A stretch of 64,000 nt of DNA from positions 25,053-89,052 of the forward strand of contig NZ_AYKS02000100.1 of NCBI RefSeq assembly GCF_000496755.2, written 5' to 3'. The translations under genes and the position numbers were made by a program. Origin of the DNA: Serratia sp. DD3. Lineage in GTDB: Bacteria > Pseudomonadota > Gammaproteobacteria > Enterobacterales > Enterobacteriaceae. Positions within the stretch are counted from its first letter, which is position 1. The number at the start of each line of letters is the position of its first letter. Shown here one piece after another: positions 1-10,198 of this stretch. The notes beneath the pieces are model-generated. The model was not told where the DNA came from and ran no database searches. It saw nothing but the letters and a program-made list of their open reading frames with translations.

Positions 1-54
1 CTCTGCCAAACTCTGATTCAGCGCTTCCCGCTGGTTTGCGTGAAAAAAACTCAT
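1..54 (-). CDS. metF: 5,10-methylenetetrahydrofolate reductase, N-terminal fragment
   Basis: Only the first 18 codons are inside the window; the gene continues past the left edge. The translation begins MSFFHANQREALNQSLAE, almost identical to the start of E. coli MetF. MetF reduces 5,10-methylene-THF to 5-methyl-THF, the methyl donor for methionine synthesis. The ATG is at 54-52 and follows a purine-rich ribosome binding site (GGCGGGCAGGGA). It is the next gene downstream of metBL on the same strand, as in E. coli, but has its own met-box operator just upstream, so it is probably a separate transcription unit repressed by MetJ. Confidence 0.9.
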   Translation of the reverse strand, partial: MSFFHANQREALNQSLAE

Positions 55-88
55 TCCCTGCCCGCCTCTTATCTCAATATCGCCAAAT

Positions 89-112
89 AAGCGTCTATAC
101 GTTTAGACGTCT
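89..112 (-). promoter_or_regulatory. MetJ operator (three tandem met boxes) of metF
   Basis: Three consecutive 8-bp units fit the met-box consensus AGACGTCT. Positions 89-96 (AAGCGTCT) match 6/8, 97-104 (ATACGTTT) 6/8, and 105-112 (AGACGTCT) 8/8. Tandem 8-bp boxes are the hallmark of operators bound cooperatively by MetJ with S-adenosylmethionine. The array lies 35-58 bp upstream of the metF start codon, where it would cover the promoter. Confidence 0.85.
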
Positions 113-223
113 AAAGAGAAAATGCCGGATGTTGCCTGAAGAGTCAACAGGAAAGTAAGCGTAAGACGATGATTAATCCTCACGCTATGTGAAAAAATTT
201 CATGTTCGGGGTCACAAGCGCCA

Positions 224-262
224 TCATTCAAGTGGCGAGGATAGCCCTGGCAGCTTGAATGA
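224..262. repeat. Short inverted repeat (TCATTCAAG / CTTGAATGA)
   Basis: The arms TCATTCAAG (224-232) and CTTGAATGA (254-262) are perfect complements separated by 21 bp. The element lies just past the metL stop codon in the 224-bp gap between metF and metL. It shares its end motif with many other intergenic elements in this window and is probably a member of one dispersed palindromic repeat family. The rest of the gap holds the metF operator; I see no other gene in it. Confidence 0.6.
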
Positions 263-278
263 CGACGGATAGGGCGAC

Positions 279-2714
279 TTAAAGTAACTGTGCCAAACGG
301 TTAAGATCAGACTGAATTGCCCCGGCGGTAACATCGCGCCCAGCCCCTGGGCCACGGATCACCAGTGGGTTATCCCGATACCAACGGCTTTCAATGGCAA
401 ACACGTTGTCACAAGGCAACAGCGAAGCCAGTGGATGTTCTGGTCGCACCGCCTCAACCCCCACACGCGCTTTACCATTGGCATCGAAACGCGCCACGTG
501 ACGCAGCACCAAGCCCATTTCGTTGGCGGCTTCATAACGCTGCAACATTTGCTGATTCAGGGTATCGCCGTTTTCAAAAAACTGATCGATAGAACCTTGC
601 TCGGCACCTGCTGGCACCAACGATTCAACACGAACCTGGTTAGGCTCAAGGTCATAACCCGCTTCCCGCGCCAAGATCACCAGTTTGCGCATCACATCCT
701 GCCCCGACAGATCAGCCCGTGGGTCCGGTTCCGTCAACCCTTGCTGCCAGGCCTGATCCACCAGTTCAGTAAAGGGCACCGTGCCGTCAAACTGCAGGAA
801 TAACCAAGAGAGGGTACCGGAGAAAACACCACTGATCGCCAAGATACTGTCACCGCTGTCGCGTAGATCGCGTACCGCATAATTCACCGGCAACCCGGCA
901 CCCACCGTGGCGTTATACAACCAGTGACGCCCGGTCTTGGCAAACGCATCACGCACCTGACGGTAATTGGCACCACTGGACGCCCCGGCAAGTTTATTGG
1001 CACTGATCACATGAAAACCATAACTGGCAAAATCCAGATACTGATCCGCCAGATTGCCACTGGCAGTGACATCAAGAACCACCAAATCATCAAACGGGTG
1101 TGCTCGCATCCACAAGAACAGGGATTCTTCATCCAACTGCTGGGCTTCTTCGTCAAAGAACGCTAACGCACGGCTGGCATCCAGCCCCTGGTAATCCAGT
1201 AAACTGCGGCTGCTATCCACCACCCCCGCCAGAATAAATTCAAAGCCACTACGCGCAGAGAGGTTGGTCTGTTCACGAGCAAACAATTCCAACCAACGCG
1301 AGCCGATATTACCCTTGCCAAACAACACCAGCCCAATGCGCTTTTCCGCTCGGAACAGCGTCTGGTGCAAGCCCTGGATCAACAGACTGGTGGGCCCCTG
1401 GCGTAATACAGCTACCAGGCTGATGCCATCTTCTGCTTGCCAGATAAATTCTACCGGTTGATCTTTCAATTGCTGATAGAAGCGATGGCTATGCAGCGGA
1501 TTCTTACCAACGCCAGCGCCGACCAACGCCACCAGCGCCAAGCCTTCACGCAGTTGTAACGTACCGGGCAACCCCGCCGCCTGTAAGATGTCCAGTGCAC
1601 TCCCCGCTACTTCCGAGGTATAGCACAATTGGATCAGACTACGATCGGGGTGCAGCCCCACCGCCAAGGGTTTTATCTGTGCACGCTTGAGCACCAGTTC
1701 CAGCTCTTGCCGCCCCAGCTTGAAGTCACGCTGCGGAGCGACACTGAACTCAATCAGGCAAACATCATCATGGCTGGTGACTATCTTGGCACCGGTACCG
1801 GAGGCCAACACACGTTCAATACGTGTCGAGCCCTGCTCAGGTTGGTAGCTACAACGTAGTTGTAAATCAATATCGCTGCCAGATACCGGCTGCAATGTCC
1901 GGGTATGCAGAACCGGTGCCGCGAGACGTGCCAATTCGCTGGCTTCATCCAGACGCAACAGCGGCAACAGGCAGGCATCTTTCACTTTGCGCGGATCCGC
2001 ACTGTAAACACCCGCGACATCGCTCCAGATAGTGACCCGCTCTACGCCCACCAATGCACCAACTTGCGTTGCAGAATAGTCACTACCATTACGCCCGAGC
2101 AACACCGTTTCACCGGCGTCATTACGCGAGATAAAGCCAGTCACCACCAGGCGTTTGCCAGGGTGCTGTGCCAACAGTTGCTGCAACAGTGGATAAGAGC
2201 GGCCTTCATCCACCTGCGGTTGTGCAGCACGTTCAGCGCGCAGGAAATCACGGGCATCTAGCCATATCGCCTGCATATCCTGCTGGTTCAATACGGCGGC
2301 CATCAGCCGGGCAGACCAGATTTCCCCATGCCCCACCACTTCGGCATAGGCAGCATCGTCAACGTGACCATCCAGCAAAATGGCCAAACGCTCAAGATCG
2401 CGGATAAACTCGTCAACCAATGGCTGTGAACGCTCAGACGGTAATAACCCCCTGATCAGTTCACTGTGATAATGGCGCAGCGTCTGCTGCGCCTGATGTG
2501 CCGCCAAGCGATCACTCTGGCTTAGTTTTAACCAGTTGATCAGTTGATTCGTCGTGCTACCAGCAGCCGAAACCACCATCAGGTCGCCAGGTCGGCTATA
2601 TTCCGCCATAATCCCGGCAACCCGTGAATAACACTTCACATCAGCCAGACTACTGCCACCAAATTTATGTAGCTGCCGCCCACTCACCGGTCCTGCTACC
2701 GCAATTGCATTCAT
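279..2714 (-). CDS. metL: Bifunctional aspartokinase II / homoserine dehydrogenase II
   Basis: This 811-residue protein (810 in E. coli) catalyses the first and third steps from aspartate to homoserine for methionine synthesis. The N-terminal kinase domain opens with KFGGSSLAD (about residues 17-25). The C-terminal dehydrogenase begins near residue 460 with the Rossmann motif VLFGKGNIG and contains the catalytic-region sequence GLTEPDPRADLSGQDV. The start codon lies two bases after the metB stop, so metB-metL form one operon on the minus strand. Control is expected through the met boxes upstream of metB. The met-specific isozyme is chosen over thrA because of its metB partner and overall sequence. 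Confidence 0.97.
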   Translation of the reverse strand: MNAIAVAGPVSGRQLHKFGGSSLADVKCYSRVAGIMAEYSRPGDLMVVSAAGSTTNQLINWLKLSQSDRLAAHQAQQTLRHYHSELIRGLLPSERSQPLVDEFIRDLERLAILLDGHVDDAAYAEVVGHGEIWSARLMAAVLNQQDMQAIWLDARDFLRAERAAQPQVDEGRSYPLLQQLLAQHPGKRLVVTGFISRNDAGETVLLGRNGSDYSATQVGALVGVERVTIWSDVAGVYSADPRKVKDACLLPLLRLDEASELARLAAPVLHTRTLQPVSGSDIDLQLRCSYQPEQGSTRIERVLASGTGAKIVTSHDDVCLIEFSVAPQRDFKLGRQELELVLKRAQIKPLAVGLHPDRSLIQLCYTSEVAGSALDILQAAGLPGTLQLREGLALVALVGAGVGKNPLHSHRFYQQLKDQPVEFIWQAEDGISLVAVLRQGPTSLLIQGLHQTLFRAEKRIGLVLFGKGNIGSRWLELFAREQTNLSARSGFEFILAGVVDSSRSLLDYQGLDASRALAFFDEEAQQLDEESLFLWMRAHPFDDLVVLDVTASGNLADQYLDFASYGFHVISANKLAGASSGANYRQVRDAFAKTGRHWLYNATVGAGLPVNYAVRDLRDSGDSILAISGVFSGTLSWLFLQFDGTVPFTELVDQAWQQGLTEPDPRADLSGQDVMRKLVILAREAGYDLEPNQVRVESLVPAGAEQGSIDQFFENGDTLNQQMLQRYEAANEMGLVLRHVARFDANGKARVGVEAVRPEHPLASLLPCDNVFAIESRWYRDNPLVIRGPGAGRDVTAGAIQSDLNRLAQLL

Positions 2715-2716
2715 GC

Positions 2717-3877
2717 TTACCTCGTTGCCGCTGCCTGGAAGGCTTGTTCCAGATCACTAATCAAATCTTCGCTGTCTTCAATACCCACAGAAACACGTAA
2801 CAAACTGTCAGAAATGCCAGCAGCGGCGCGCGCTTCTGGCGCCATCCCGGCATGGGTCATGGTCGCCGCATGTGAGATCAGGCTTTCTACCCCACCCAGT
2901 GATTCCGCCAAAGTAAACAGTTGCAGCGCAGAGAGAAAACGGCGTAACAACGCCTCATCACCATCAAGCTCAAAGCTGAGCATGGCACCAAACCCGCGCT
3001 GCTGGCGGCAGGCAATCTCATGGCCTGGGTTTTCCGGCAAGGAAGGATGATACAACTTTTTAACCAAGGGTTGCTGTTGCAGATAACTGACAATTGCTTC
3101 GGCATTATGCTGTGCGGCTTTGATTCGTGGTGATAAAGTCCTTATGCCACGCAATAACAGATAGCTATCGAATGCCGCCCCGGTCACGCCGATATTGTTC
3201 GCCCACCAAGCCAGTTCCACCGCCAGCTCCGGATCCTTGGCAATCACCGCGCCGGCCACCACATCGGAGTGACCATTCAGGTACTTGGTACAAGAATGCA
3301 CCACCAGATCAGCCCCCAGTGCCAGTGGCTGTTGCAAGGCAGGGCTGAGGAAAGTGTTGTCGACAACCGCCAATGCCCCCACCTGGTGTGCGGCTTGGCA
3401 GATTGCCGCGATATCCACCACACGTAATAACGGGTTACTGGGCGTTTCGATTAATACCATTTTCGGTTTTTGTGCCAATGCCTGCTGCAATGCAACGGGG
3501 TTGCTCTGATCAACAAACAACACCTGATACGCACCACGTTTGCTGAGGCTATCAAACAGACGGTAACTGCCACCATAGCAGTCATGAGGTGCCACCAGCA
3601 GGTCGCCAGGCTTGAGCAATACCGTCGTCACCAGATGGATCGCCGACATACCGCTTCCCGTCATCACCGCACCGGCGCCCCCTTCCAGTTCTGCTAGCGC
3701 ACGTTGCACCACATCACGGGTCGGGTTTCCACGGCGTGAATAATCATGAGCACGAGGTTGGTTGAAGTCGATGAAATTGTAAGTACTTGAAAGATGGATC
3801 GGTGGGACAACACAACCGTACTGCTCATCATCGTTCAGGCCGCTACGCACGGCAATCGTGGCTGGTTTATGTGTCAT
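2717..3877 (-). CDS. metB: Cystathionine gamma-synthase
   Basis: This 386-residue PLP enzyme has the same length as E. coli MetB. It joins O-succinylhomoserine and cysteine to make cystathionine. The PLP-binding lysine is Lys198 in HSCTKYLNGHSD, and the SRRGNPTRD motif near residue 50 binds the cofactor phosphate in Cys/Met-metabolism PLP enzymes. It is the first gene of the metBL operon, transcribed away from metJ, with four met boxes 62-93 bp upstream of its start codon. Confidence 0.97.
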   Translation of the reverse strand: MTHKPATIAVRSGLNDDEQYGCVVPPIHLSSTYNFIDFNQPRAHDYSRRGNPTRDVVQRALAELEGGAGAVMTGSGMSAIHLVTTVLLKPGDLLVAPHDCYGGSYRLFDSLSKRGAYQVLFVDQSNPVALQQALAQKPKMVLIETPSNPLLRVVDIAAICQAAHQVGALAVVDNTFLSPALQQPLALGADLVVHSCTKYLNGHSDVVAGAVIAKDPELAVELAWWANNIGVTGAAFDSYLLLRGIRTLSPRIKAAQHNAEAIVSYLQQQPLVKKLYHPSLPENPGHEIACRQQRGFGAMLSFELDGDEALLRRFLSALQLFTLAESLGGVESLISHAATMTHAGMAPEARAAAGISDSLLRVSVGIEDSEDLISDLEQAFQAAATR

Positions 3878-3938
3878 AGGGTATCTCGGCTCTCGGAAAG
3901 TGGGAGAATGAAGCCTAAAGATTAACCCCAGCAGAAAT

Positions 3939-3970
3939 AGACGTCAATACATCTAGCCATCTAAACTTCT
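3939..3970. promoter_or_regulatory. MetJ operator (four tandem met boxes) between metB and metJ
   Basis: Read on the minus strand, four contiguous 8-mers are AGAAGTTT (3970-3963), AGATGGCT (3962-3955), AGATGTAT (3954-3947) and TGACGTCT (3946-3939), all variants of AGACGTCT. E. coli has a comparable array between metB and metJ. The rest of this 429-bp divergent region (3878-4306) holds the promoters and a 12-bp direct repeat TTCTATTCGGAT at 4016-4027 and 4035-4046. I see no gene in it. Confidence 0.85.
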
Positions 3971-4306
3971 TTGCGTATAGATTGAGCAAAAAGAAAATAC
4001 CCGCTAACATTGTAGTTCTATTCGGATATTGTACTTCTATTCGGATTTATTCAGGTTGCAGAACAGAAGCGCAATCGGTTTTTAAACTGTACTGCCGCTC
4101 CCCCGCGAGGGATGAGCCAGATAACGCAACCAACACCACGACCCCTTGCAGTATGAAGGGTATCGGTGGGATAGAGATTTCATCGATACTATTCAATGAC
4201 CTTTGTCGTGTAAAATTGATATTTATTGAGTGAGAACAACGAAAATCGGGCATAATTGGCTGGTTTTTAGAATTTTGTAATTTCCAAACAAATCTTAAGG
4301 TGTCCC

Positions 4307-4624
4307 ATGGCTGAGTGGAACGGCGAGTATGTCAGCCCTTACGCTGAACACGGTAAAAAAAGCGAGCAAGTAAAAAAAATCACGGTATCCATTCCGCTGA
4401 AGGTCTTGAAGATCCTGACTGATGAACGGACCCGCCGCCAGGTCAACAATCTGCGCCACGCGACAAACAGCGAATTGCTATGCGAAGCATTTCTACATGC
4501 TTTTACTGGTCAGCCATTACCCGATGATGAAGATCTGCGTAAAGAGCGGAGTGATGAAATCCCGGAAGTCGCAAAAGTGCTGATGCGTGAATTAGGGGTG
4601 GACCCTGATACCTGGGAATATTGA
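4307..4624 (+). CDS. metJ: Methionine repressor MetJ
   Basis: The 105-residue protein has the same length and nearly the same sequence as E. coli MetJ. It is a ribbon-helix-helix DNA-binding dimer that uses S-adenosylmethionine as corepressor. The DNA-contacting beta strand is in [15 protein letters not shown] (about residues 22-36). It is transcribed divergently from metBL and should repress itself, metBL and metF through the met boxes seen at 89-112 and 3939-3970. It follows an AAGGT ribosome binding site and ends convergently with rpmE. Confidence 0.98.
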   Translation: MAEWNGEYVSPYAEHGKKSEQVKKITVSIPLKVLKILTDERTRRQVNNLRHATNSELLCEAFLHAFTGQPLPDDEDLRKERSDEIPEVAKVLMRELGVDPDTWEY

Positions 4625-4649
4625 TAGCCTAGCCAACAGACAAAAATGC

Positions 4650-4672
4650 AAAAGGCGCCCAAGGCGCCTTTT
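4650..4672. terminator. Bidirectional terminator between metJ and rpmE
   Basis: A perfect 10-bp stem AAAAGGCGCC / GGCGCCTTTT with a 3-nt loop lies between two convergent genes. The A and T ends give a U tract in both directions, so it can serve metJ on plus and rpmE on minus. Confidence 0.85.
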
Positions 4673-4690
4673 GTCTGACTGCAAGAAAAC

Positions 4691-4906
4691 TTACTTCTTG
4701 CTGCCTGGTACGCTGAAACGCTTGTTGAAACGGTCAACGCGACCACCGGAAGCAACATCACGCTGCTTACCAGTATAGAACGGGTGGCATTCGCCACAAA
4801 CGTCCAGGTTCAGATTATGACCCACAGTAGAGCGGATCTTGATCACATTACCGCAAGAGCAGTTCGCAGTAACTTCTTCGTATTTTGGGTGAATACCTTT
4901 TTGCAT
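4691..4906 (-). CDS. rpmE: 50S ribosomal protein L31 (zinc-binding type)
   Basis: The 71-residue bL31 protein has the four zinc-ligand cysteines of the C+ type at residues 16, 18, 37 and 40 (CSC and CGEC). L31 bridges the two ribosomal subunits. Having the C+ form here implies that a zinc-free paralogue (ykgM type) may exist elsewhere, but none is in this window. The gene is monocistronic, divergent from priA, and preceded by a good sigma-70 promoter and a palindromic leader. Confidence 0.97.
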   Translation of the reverse strand: MQKGIHPKYEEVTANCSCGNVIKIRSTVGHNLNLDVCGECHPFYTGKQRDVASGGRVDRFNKRFSVPGSKK

Positions 4907-4980
4907 GGGGGAACCTCAGTTAAGGCCGTGTCGCTATCCAGCCGTGTTCCGCCAGACACCACACGTAGTTAATCATCATA

Positions 4981-5002
4981 TTTGATATGGAATTATATCA
5001 AA
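4981..5002 (-). promoter_or_regulatory. Palindrome in the rpmE leader
   Basis: TTTGATAT (4981-4988) and ATATCAAA (4995-5002) are a perfect 8-bp inverted repeat with a 6-nt spacer. It lies immediately downstream of the predicted rpmE -10 box, so it would form a hairpin at the very 5' end of the rpmE mRNA, about 75 nt before the start codon. E. coli rpmE is known to be autogenously controlled by L31 through its leader. Whether this hairpin is that target, or a DNA operator, is inference. Confidence 0.45.
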
Positions 5003-5010
5003 GGCGGCAA

Positions 5011-7301
<2,291 letters not shown>

Positions 7302-7600
7302 GTTGAAAACAACCTGGTTGAGCGGGGTAAGGCAGAGGTTAATCTTACCAATTTGCGATCTAACACGGGAAAACCTTCCCGTATCACACTTTTTATGCAA
7401 ATTAAGCAATAAAAGCAGATCGTAATCTGTTTATACTCAAGCTCATTCAAGTAACCTATGGCAGTAATGCAAGGAGGGGATGAGTCACTGAAGGCCCCCA
7501 GCGTAGATGGCTCGACTAAACCGTCACACCACCAAACGCCTGCTTGATGAAATAGCTGAAGTAACTGCGTTGACTTAGGGATAATGCAAGGAGAGAGGCG
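7302..7600. other. priA-cytR intergenic region
   Basis: This 299-bp space holds the cytR promoter region. A TATACTCAAG at 7432-7441, followed by CATTCAAG, matches the ends of the dispersed repeats. A 12-bp direct repeat TAATGCAAGGAG occurs at 7465-7476 and 7582-7593; the second copy is the cytR ribosome binding site. An open frame of 29 codons (7458-7547) lies here but lacks its own ribosome binding site, and I do not call it a gene. Confidence 0.5.
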
Positions 7601-8629
7601 TTGCAACACAAGAAAGAATTGCCCATGGCCACCATGAAGGACGTTGCCGATATGGCCGGTGTTTCAACTGCAACCGTATCGCGTGCGCTGATGAACCCGG
7701 AAAAGGTCTCAACATCAACACGCCAGAAAGTAGAACAGGCTGTGTTAGCCGTAGGTTACTCCCCTCACACTCTGTCACGTAATATCAAACGCAATGAGTC
7801 CCGCACCATTCTGGTCATCGTCCCTGATATCTGCGATCCGTTTTTTGCCGATGTGATCCAGGGAATCGAACAGACTGCGGTGCAACAGGGCTATCTGGTA
7901 CTGATCGGCGATTGTGCCCAACAGAACCAACAGGAAAGAACCTTCGTCAATCTGATCATCACCAAACAGATTGATGGCATGTTGCTGCTTGGCTCCAATC
8001 TCCCTTTTGATGCGGGCAAAGAAGAGCAGCGCAATCTCCCACCGATGGTGATGGCCAATGAATTTGCACCGGAACTGGAACTGCCCACCGTTCATATCGA
8101 CAACCTGACCGCCGCCTTTGAAGCGGTACATTATCTACAGCAATTGGGCCATAAGCAGATAGCTTGCATCGCCGGGCCCGAGCAGATGCCACTCAGCCAT
8201 TATCGGCTACAGGGCTATATCCAGGCATTACGCCGCAATGGCATTAATATCGAAAGTAGTTATATTACCCGTGGTGATTTTACTTATGAGGCAGGTGCAC
8301 AGGCATTAGCCTCGTTGATGGCACTGCCGAAACCACCCACGGCAATCTTTTGCCATAATGATGTCATGGCCATTGGTGCGCTCTCCCAGGCTAAAAAAAT
8401 GGGTCTACGGGTGCCACAAGACTTGTCCATTATCGGCTTCGACGATATAAAACAGGCACAGTATTGTGACCCCCCTCTGACGACAGTGGCACAGCCTCGT
8501 TTTCAGATTGGTCAGCAGGCCATGCTGCTCCTGTTGGAACAATTGCATGGGCAGGTGGTTAACAGCGGTTCCCGGCTTTTAGACAGTGAATTGATCATCA
8601 GAGGCAGCACCGCCGCTCTTAAATGCTAG
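7601..8629 (+). CDS. cytR: Nucleoside-catabolism repressor CytR (LacI family)
   Basis: The 342-residue LacI/GalR-family regulator has the DNA-binding helix-turn-helix TMKDVADMAGVSTATVSRAL at its N-terminus and a cytidine-binding periplasmic-protein-like domain after it. CytR works with CRP to repress nucleoside uptake and catabolism genes. I chose the TTG at 7601 because an AAGGAGAG ribosome binding site lies about 7 bp upstream. The in-frame ATG at 7625 (MATMKDV) has none and would give a 334-residue protein. The sequence KRNESRTILVIVPDICDPFF is near-identical to E. coli CytR. Confidence 0.95.
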   Translation: MQHKKELPMATMKDVADMAGVSTATVSRALMNPEKVSTSTRQKVEQAVLAVGYSPHTLSRNIKRNESRTILVIVPDICDPFFADVIQGIEQTAVQQGYLVLIGDCAQQNQQERTFVNLIITKQIDGMLLLGSNLPFDAGKEEQRNLPPMVMANEFAPELELPTVHIDNLTAAFEAVHYLQQLGHKQIACIAGPEQMPLSHYRLQGYIQALRRNGINIESSYITRGDFTYEAGAQALASLMALPKPPTAIFCHNDVMAIGALSQAKKMGLRVPQDLSIIGFDDIKQAQYCDPPLTTVAQPRFQIGQQAMLLLLEQLHGQVVNSGSRLLDSELIIRGSTAALKC

Positions 8630-8662
8630 TCAAATATTTTTGAGTTAAGTAACATGACTAAT

Positions 8663-8687
8663 CAGACGCCTGTCTGACCGGCGTCTG
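8663..8687 (+). terminator. Hairpin downstream of cytR
   Basis: CAGACGCC (8663-8670) and GGCGTCTG (8680-8687) form a perfect 8-bp stem with a 9-nt loop, 34 bp after the cytR stop. The following bases are AATGATTT, so a U tract is weak; it may slow or end cytR transcription. Confidence 0.45.
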
Positions 8688-8792
8688 AATGATTTAAGCG
8701 TGATTTAAGCATGATTGTTGTGGTCATTTTATCAGCGCAGCCCTGTGGGGCAAACCCGCAGAATGTCGCCTTTTAGTGACCGAAAAATAGCC

Positions 8793-8940
8793 TATACTCA
8801 AGCAATTCGAAGTAGAACGGGTACATACACAGCCCATTGAAGTTGCAGGTCGGTGGTAAACAAACAGACGCGGAACCCGCTACTCTGGTGAGTAGTCAAG
8901 GGCATAAACCCAGTCACCGCGCGACAGCCTGCAAGATAAC
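8793..8940. repeat. Long palindromic intergenic element before ftsN
   Basis: The element begins with TATACTCAAGCAATTCG, the head motif of the dispersed repeat family. Nested pairings then follow: TTGCAGG (8843-8849) with CCTGCAA (8928-8934), CGGTG (8851-8855) with CACCG (8915-8919), CTACTC (8880-8885) with GAGTAG (8890-8895), and GGG (8900-8902) with CCC (8909-8911). It looks like a full-length, ERIC-like copy. Together with the cytR hairpin it accounts for most of the 358-bp cytR-ftsN gap; the remaining bases should contain the ftsN promoter. Confidence 0.5.
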
Positions 8941-8987
8941 GGTAAACCAATAGGCCTTAACTTTAATCAGGATACAGCGGAATTATA

Positions 8988-9923
8988 GTGGCACAAAGAG
9001 ACTATGTAGGCCGAGGGCGCTCAGGACCCGCGCGACGCAAGGCCCCCAGCCGTAAAAGACGCAATTCCCCGGGAGTATCTAAAACCATGGTGACGCTGGC
9101 GGTTGCCCTGCTGGTTGTCTTTATCGGTGGCCTCTATTTTATTACCCATAACAAACCAGGGGATGCACCACTGATTCCTTCGCATGGGAATCACCCGGCG
9201 AATAGCCTGCCACCAAAACCGGAAGAGCGCTGGCGTTACATCAAAGAACTGGAGAATCGCCAGATTGGTGTCCAGTCACCCACCCAGCCAACCGCCGGTG
9301 GTGAAGTGAATTCCAAAACTCAAATAACCAATGAACAGCGCCAACTGCTCGAGCAAATGCAAGCTGATATGCAGCAGCGGCCAACGCAGTTGTCTGAAGT
9401 GCCTTACAATGCCCCATCCCAGGTGCGCAACACTGAACATCCGCAGTCAGCACCACAACAGTCAGCACCACAACAGTCAGCACCACAACAACAGGTAACA
9501 CAGCAACCCCGTAACCCATTCAACAATGGCGATAGTGCGGTTCAGCCACAGCCTATGCAGCAGCCAAAACCAGTGGTGACGCAACCTAAGCCGGTTACCC
9601 CACCAGCTCAAACCCGACAGGTGGAACCGAAGCCACAACCGAAACCAGAAACCAAGCCACAAGAAACCGCCAAGCAGGACACCAAGCCTGAGTCGAAGCA
9701 GAAGTGGATGATACAGTGTGGCTCATTCCACGCCACTGAGCAGGCGGAATCGGTACGAGCGCAATTAGCGTTTAGCGGTGTCGAAAGTCGTATCACTGCG
9801 GGTGGTGGCTGGAACCGTGTGATGCTTGGGCCATACAGTACCCGTGCCGCAGCAGACAAAGCCCTGGCTCGTTTAAAAGGCATGGGAATGTCAGATTGTA
9901 TTCCTCTTGCGGTTGGGGGTTGA
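8988..9923 (+). CDS. ftsN: Cell division protein FtsN
   Basis: The 311-residue bitopic inner-membrane protein is the late trigger of septal peptidoglycan synthesis. A basic cytoplasmic segment precedes one membrane helix at about residues 34-52. A long Pro/Gln-rich periplasmic linker follows, including a threefold APQQS repeat near residue 150. The C-terminal SPOR domain, from about residue 239, binds denuded glycan. Two cysteines in SPOR (in MIQCGSF and MSDCIPL) match the disulfide pair of E. coli FtsN. The start is GTG at 8988. Its place between cytR and hslV is as in E. coli. The low-complexity linker lowers alignment but not identity. Confidence 0.95.
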   Translation: MAQRDYVGRGRSGPARRKAPSRKRRNSPGVSKTMVTLAVALLVVFIGGLYFITHNKPGDAPLIPSHGNHPANSLPPKPEERWRYIKELENRQIGVQSPTQPTAGGEVNSKTQITNEQRQLLEQMQADMQQRPTQLSEVPYNAPSQVRNTEHPQSAPQQSAPQQSAPQQQVTQQPRNPFNNGDSAVQPQPMQQPKPVVTQPKPVTPPAQTRQVEPKPQPKPETKPQETAKQDTKPESKQKWMIQCGSFHATEQAESVRAQLAFSGVESRITAGGGWNRVMLGPYSTRAAADKALARLKGMGMSDCIPLAVGG

Positions 9924-10009
9924 AAAATGTCAACCATCCCCCATCTCTATTCGGTGGTCGTCTCCCTTTATTACCCGTGAACAGCACGGTTAACCAAGAG
10001 GTACGGCCG

Positions 10010-10120
10010 GGTTCATTCAACTGGTAGACAGGTGGCAACTCGGTAGTCAATGGTTCAAGACGGATTAGAATCCCACTGGTACCACAGCGGCCCCGCCACT
10101 TGAATGACAGCGAGTCTATA
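10010..10120. repeat. Dispersed palindromic repeat copy between ftsN and hslV
   Basis: The left end carries GGTTCATTCAACTGG and the right end CCACTTGAATGACAGCGA followed by GTCTATA. These are the two ends of the family seen elsewhere, in inverted orientation about 110 bp apart. This copy reaches to within 20 bp of the hslV leader hairpin, so it contributes part of the hslVU promoter region. Confidence 0.5.
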
Positions 10121-10134
10121 CTCTCAATATTATT

Positions 10135-10176
10135 CCCCGTCGCTTCTGCTCCCACAGAGCGACGGGGGCTTTTTTC
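10135..10176 (+). promoter_or_regulatory. Stem-loop in the hslVU leader
   Basis: CCCCGTCGCT (10135-10144) and AGCGACGGGG (10158-10167) form a perfect 10-bp GC-rich stem with a 13-nt loop, followed by GCTTTTTTCCC. The E. coli hslVU mRNA carries a strong 5' stem-loop reported to stabilise the transcript, and this position fits. With its U-rich tail it could also end ftsN transcription. Sequence alone does not decide between these. Confidence 0.6.
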
Positions 10177-10198
10177 CCTCGGCAATAAGGGTTTGCTC

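Noticed and set aside
8841..8936. Riboswitch (cobalamin-like) upstream of ftsN.
   Set aside because: The nested stems do not carry the conserved B12 box or core, and the ends match the dispersed repeat family.
10100..10198. N-terminal extension of HslV from an upstream ATG.
   Set aside because: It would bury the catalytic N-terminal threonine; GTG 10199 with its own ribosome binding site gives the conserved protein.
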